Shown here one piece after another: positions 61,619-64,000 of a stretch of 64,000 nucleotides of DNA. This DNA is from JBCDCY01 sp039180875 (GTDB lineage: Bacteria; Pseudomonadota; Alphaproteobacteria; Rhodobacterales; Rhodobacteraceae): NCBI GenBank assembly GCA_039180875.1, contig JBCDCY010000004.1, forward strand, positions 310,001-374,000. The letters run 5' to 3'. A program made the translations under genes and the position numbers. The notes below the pieces were generated by a model. The model did not search any database and was not told the DNA's origin. It saw only the letters and a program-made list of their open reading frames with translations. Positions within the stretch are counted from its first letter, which is position 1, and each line of letters opens with the position of its first letter.

Positions 61619-61945
61619 GTGACCATCGCGACACCGGGCATGCGCATCGACATGTCCGATCCCGTGGCGTGCGCGCGTGCGCTCTACACCGAATTGTCCC
61701 AGTCCCTGCTGCGCCGCGTGCAGCGCCTTCGCGAAGAGCCGGACGGGCCGGCCGATCCGAAGGGCTGCGAAGACTTGGTGAAGGCCCATTACAAGGCTGT
61801 TCAGACTGCGCTTGATTATGAGGTGACCCTTGGAAAACGGGCAGGTCGCGAGGCCAATGGGACTGACGGCACGGTCGCGCTTGACCTCGACGCTGCCCGG
61901 GCTGAAATCCGTCGTCGCATCGCTCGCCTCGCGGGCGGAGCATGA
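61619..61945 (+). CDS. GTA head gene g1 (small terminase-like)
   Basis: A 108-residue protein corresponding by position and size to g1 of the Rhodobacter capsulatus GTA cluster, reported as the small terminase subunit (TerS-like) of the packaging motor. It has a helical N-half (ARALYTELSQSLLRRVQRLREE) and an Ala/Arg-rich end. The GTG at 61619 has GGAGA 8 nt ahead; a TTG at 61604 in the same frame is the alternative. It overlaps the terminase gene by about 100 bp, which suggests coupling. Confidence 0.75.
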   Translation: MTIATPGMRIDMSDPVACARALYTELSQSLLRRVQRLREEPDGPADPKGCEDLVKAHYKAVQTALDYEVTLGKRAGREANGTDGTVALDLDAARAEIRRRIARLAGGA

Positions 61946-63245
61946 GCTGACGGATCTGCTCGCGACGCTCGGACCGAATGCGGTCCTGTCGATGCCGTGG
62001 CTCTTTGAGATGTGGGCGCTGGCCCATCAGGAGCCGCCGCGCCGCGACTGGCAGACCTGGGTGATCCTGGGCGGCCGCGGGGCGGGCAAGACCCGGGCGG
62101 GCGCGGAGTGGATCCGGTCGGAGGTCGAGGGCGCGAAGCCGCTCGACGCCGGCCGCTCCTGCCGCATCGCGCTGGTGGCGGAGACGCTGGACCAGGCCCG
62201 CGACGTGATGGTCTTCGGCGAGTCGGGGATCCTGGCGAGCTCGCCCCCGGATCGGCGGCCGGCCTGGCAGGCGACGCGGCGCCGGCTGGAATGGCCGAAC
62301 GGGGCGACGGCGCAGATCTTCTCGGCCTCCGACCCGGAGAGCTTGCGGGGGCCGCAGTTCGACTGCGCCTGGTCCGACGAGCTCGCAAAATGGAAGAAGG
62401 GGCAAGAGGCCTGGGACATGCTGCAGTTCGGGCTGCGCCTGGGCGAGGAGCCGCGCCAGATCGTCACCACGACGCCGCGGCGCAATCCCTTGCTGGTGGA
62501 TCTGATGGGGGCGGACGGCACGGTCGTCTCCTCCGCCCCGACCGAGGCAAACCGGGCGAACCTGGCGCCGAGCTTTCTGAAGCTGGTGACGGCGAAGTAC
62601 GGCGAGACCTGGCTCGGCCGCCAGGAATTGGGCGGCGAACTGCTGCAGGACGAGCCGGACGCGCTCTGGCGCCGGGGAGATCTGGAGCGGCAGCGGCTCG
62701 GCACACCGCCGGCGCTCGACCGGATCGTGGTCGCCATCGACCCGCCGGTGACCAGCGGCGCCAAGTCGGATGCCTGCGGCATCGTCGTCGCCGGCGTCGT
62801 CATGCAGGGCCCGCCGATGGAGTGGCGCGCCTATGTGCTGGAGGATGCCAGCATCGCCGCGGCCAGCCCGCAAGCCTGGGCCGAGCGCACGGTGGAACGG
62901 TTTCATGCCCACGGCGCCGATCGTCTGGTCGCCGAGGTGAACCAGGGCGGCGATCTGGTCGAGACCCTGGTGCGCCAGATCGACCCGCTGATCCCCTACC
63001 GGGCGGTCAGGGCGAGCCGCGGCAAGGCGGCCCGGGCCGAGCCGGTGGCGGCACTTTATGAGCAGGGGCGGGTGCACCATGTGGGCGCCCATCCGGCGCT
63101 TGAGGACGAGATGTGCGCCATGTCGCTCTCCGGCTATGCCGGGCGCGGCAGCCCCGATCGCCTGGACGCCTTGGTCTGGGCCGTCACCGATCTGATGATC
63201 GAGCCTGCTGCGGGGGCCGTTGCGGCCCGCATCCGCACGCTCTGA
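61830..63245 (+). CDS. GTA DNA-packaging terminase large subunit (g2, TerL)
   Basis: A 471-residue packaging ATPase and nuclease. Walker A is GGRGAGKT (81-88), Walker B-like CAWSDELAKW follows near 180-189, the coupling motif reads TTTPRRNP, and a C-terminal RNase H-like nuclease has VVAIDPP and later acidic positions (RLDALVWAVTDL). It drives headful packaging of host DNA into GTA particles. TTG at 61830 has GAGGTG ahead; ATG at 61857 is the alternative start. It follows the g1-g2-g3 order of alphaproteobacterial GTAs. Confidence 0.93.
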   Translation: MENGQVARPMGLTARSRLTSTLPGLKSVVASLASRAEHELTDLLATLGPNAVLSMPWLFEMWALAHQEPPRRDWQTWVILGGRGAGKTRAGAEWIRSEVEGAKPLDAGRSCRIALVAETLDQARDVMVFGESGILASSPPDRRPAWQATRRRLEWPNGATAQIFSASDPESLRGPQFDCAWSDELAKWKKGQEAWDMLQFGLRLGEEPRQIVTTTPRRNPLLVDLMGADGTVVSSAPTEANRANLAPSFLKLVTAKYGETWLGRQELGGELLQDEPDALWRRGDLERQRLGTPPALDRIVVAIDPPVTSGAKSDACGIVVAGVVMQGPPMEWRAYVLEDASIAAASPQAWAERTVERFHAHGADRLVAEVNQGGDLVETLVRQIDPLIPYRAVRASRGKAARAEPVAALYEQGRVHHVGAHPALEDEMCAMSLSGYAGRGSPDRLDALVWAVTDLMIEPAAGAVAARIRTL

Positions 63246-63322
63246 CCCAACGGCAACGTACTGCCACGCCCACGGCGCCGCCGGGGCGAGGCGCCCGTAT
63301 TGCGGCGCGAGGAGAATGCATA

Positions 63323-64000
63323 TGTTTGGACTCTTTCGGACGGCCAGCACAAAGGACGTTGGGCAGCCGGCCGAGACGAAGGCGTCCGCCACGGCGCCCG
63401 TCATCGCCTTCCAGGGCGTCGGCCGGGCCGCCTGGACGCCGCGCGACATCACGAGCCTGACCCGGAGCGGTTTCGTCAGCAACCCGGTCGGCTACCGCGC
63501 CATCAAGCTGGTGGCCGAGGCTGCCGCGGCCGTACCGCTGATCGCCCAGGACGCCGAGCGGCGCTACGAGACCCATCCGGTTCTCAGCCTGCTGGATGTC
63601 CCGAACCTCGGCGCCGGCCGGCAGGACTTCGTCGAGGCCTTGGTCAGCCAGCTCCTCTTGAGCGGCAACGCCTATCTCGAGGCGGTGGGCGGTGAGCTCG
63701 GTCTGCTGCCTCGGGAGCTTTACGTGCTGCGCTCGGACCGCATGCAGGTCGTGCCCGGGCAGGACGGTTGGCCGGTGGCCTTCGAGTACGCCGTGGGCGG
63801 GCGGAAGCACCGCTTCAACGTGGACCCGGAGATGTCGCCCATCCTGCACGTGCGCAACTTCCACCCGCAGGACGACCATTACGGCCTTTCGCCCATGCAG
63901 GCGGCGGCCACGGCGCTCGACGTGCACAACGCCGCAAGCCGCTGGTCGAAGGCGCTGCTCGACAATGCCGCCCGACCGTCGGGCGCCATCGTCTATCGCG
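63323..64000 (+). CDS. GTA/phage portal protein (g3), cut by the right edge
   Basis: 226 codons are visible and the frame is open at the window end. The text SLTRSGFVSNPVGYRAIKLV, LLSGNAYLEAV and HVRNFHPQDDHYGLSPMQAA matches HK97-type portal proteins, which form the dodecameric DNA entry ring of the head. The ATG at 63323 follows AGGAGA by 6 nt. It lies 77 bp after the terminase gene, and the rest of the GTA cluster (protease, capsid, tail) should continue to the right. Confidence 0.93.

Noticed and set aside
59018..63482. Two long minus-strand frames (826 and 660 codons) across acpP-fabF-mltG and the GTA genes
   Set aside because: They oppose genes with complete catalytic motifs and have low-information Arg/Gly/His-rich translations.

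Overview
The window is GC-rich, densely coding DNA from an alphaproteobacterium, most likely a Rhodobacterales-type organism. That placement is inferred from gene order (tatABC / serS-surE-pcm-nlpD, yajC-secD-secF-Mth938, yfgM-bamB-der, rpsF-rpsR-rplI-dnaB-alr-mlaEF, fabD-fabG-acpP-fabF-mltG) and from the start of a gene transfer agent (GTA) head-gene cluster directly after mltG. Codon use is strongly GC-biased except in two patches: the AlbA_2 gene near 14-15.3 kb and the middle of a pentapeptide-repeat gene near 26.3-27.2 kb. I saw no tRNA, rRNA, CRISPR array or transposase gene.

Layout. 1-4.4 kb is accessory metabolism: a ThDP enzyme cut by the left edge, a glyoxalase-like protein, and a TetR-led operon of VOC/DUF1428 genes, one with a large in-frame internal deletion. 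4.4-13.2 kb holds ferredoxin-NADP reductase, a RhlE-type helicase, a divergent fatty acid hydroxylase / alternative oxidase pair, a small pentapeptide protein, a bile-acid-symporter-family carrier, two poorly known proteins and prfC. 13.4-15.4 kb is a ParA-like gene whose 3' end carries a 1.3-kb insertion. The insertion holds an AlbA_2-domain gene and is flanked by a 20-bp direct repeat. The displaced native 3' end of the ParA-like gene is still readable on the far side. 15.5-24.5 kb contains an atypical SDR, an orphan FbpC-like ATPase, tatABC, a DUF815 ATPase and the convergent nlpD-pcm-surE-serS block.

24.5-27.6 kb has two tandem membrane-anchored pentapeptide-repeat paralogues. 27.7-32.5 kb is the Sec-accessory operon (yajC, secD, secF), a TSUP carrier, an Mth938 protein and iron superoxide dismutase. 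32.5-41 kb contains a LOG-type nucleotide hydrolase, a LysM protein, an Atm1-like ABC exporter and an RND permease/adaptor pair, preceded by a palindrome-rich regulatory region. 41.2-50.8 kb carries yfgM-bamB-der, bioY and a long minus-strand group (pqiA-like, radA, cvpA, purF). 51-56.7 kb is the mlaF-mlaE-alr-dnaB-rplI-rpsR-rpsF block, read leftward.

From 56.9 kb rightward the genes build fatty acids (fabD, fabG, acpP, fabF), trim glycan strands (mltG), and then start a GTA structural cluster: g1 (TerS-like), g2 (TerL) and g3 (portal, cut by the right edge). Between mltG and g1 lies a good sigma-70-like promoter followed about 30 bases after its predicted start by an intrinsic-terminator-like hairpin. 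That arrangement suggests premature termination in the GTA leader. A family of intergenic inverted-repeat elements occurs at five sites, three of them clear. The most novel-looking locus is the integrase-less AlbA_2 insertion in the ParA-like gene.
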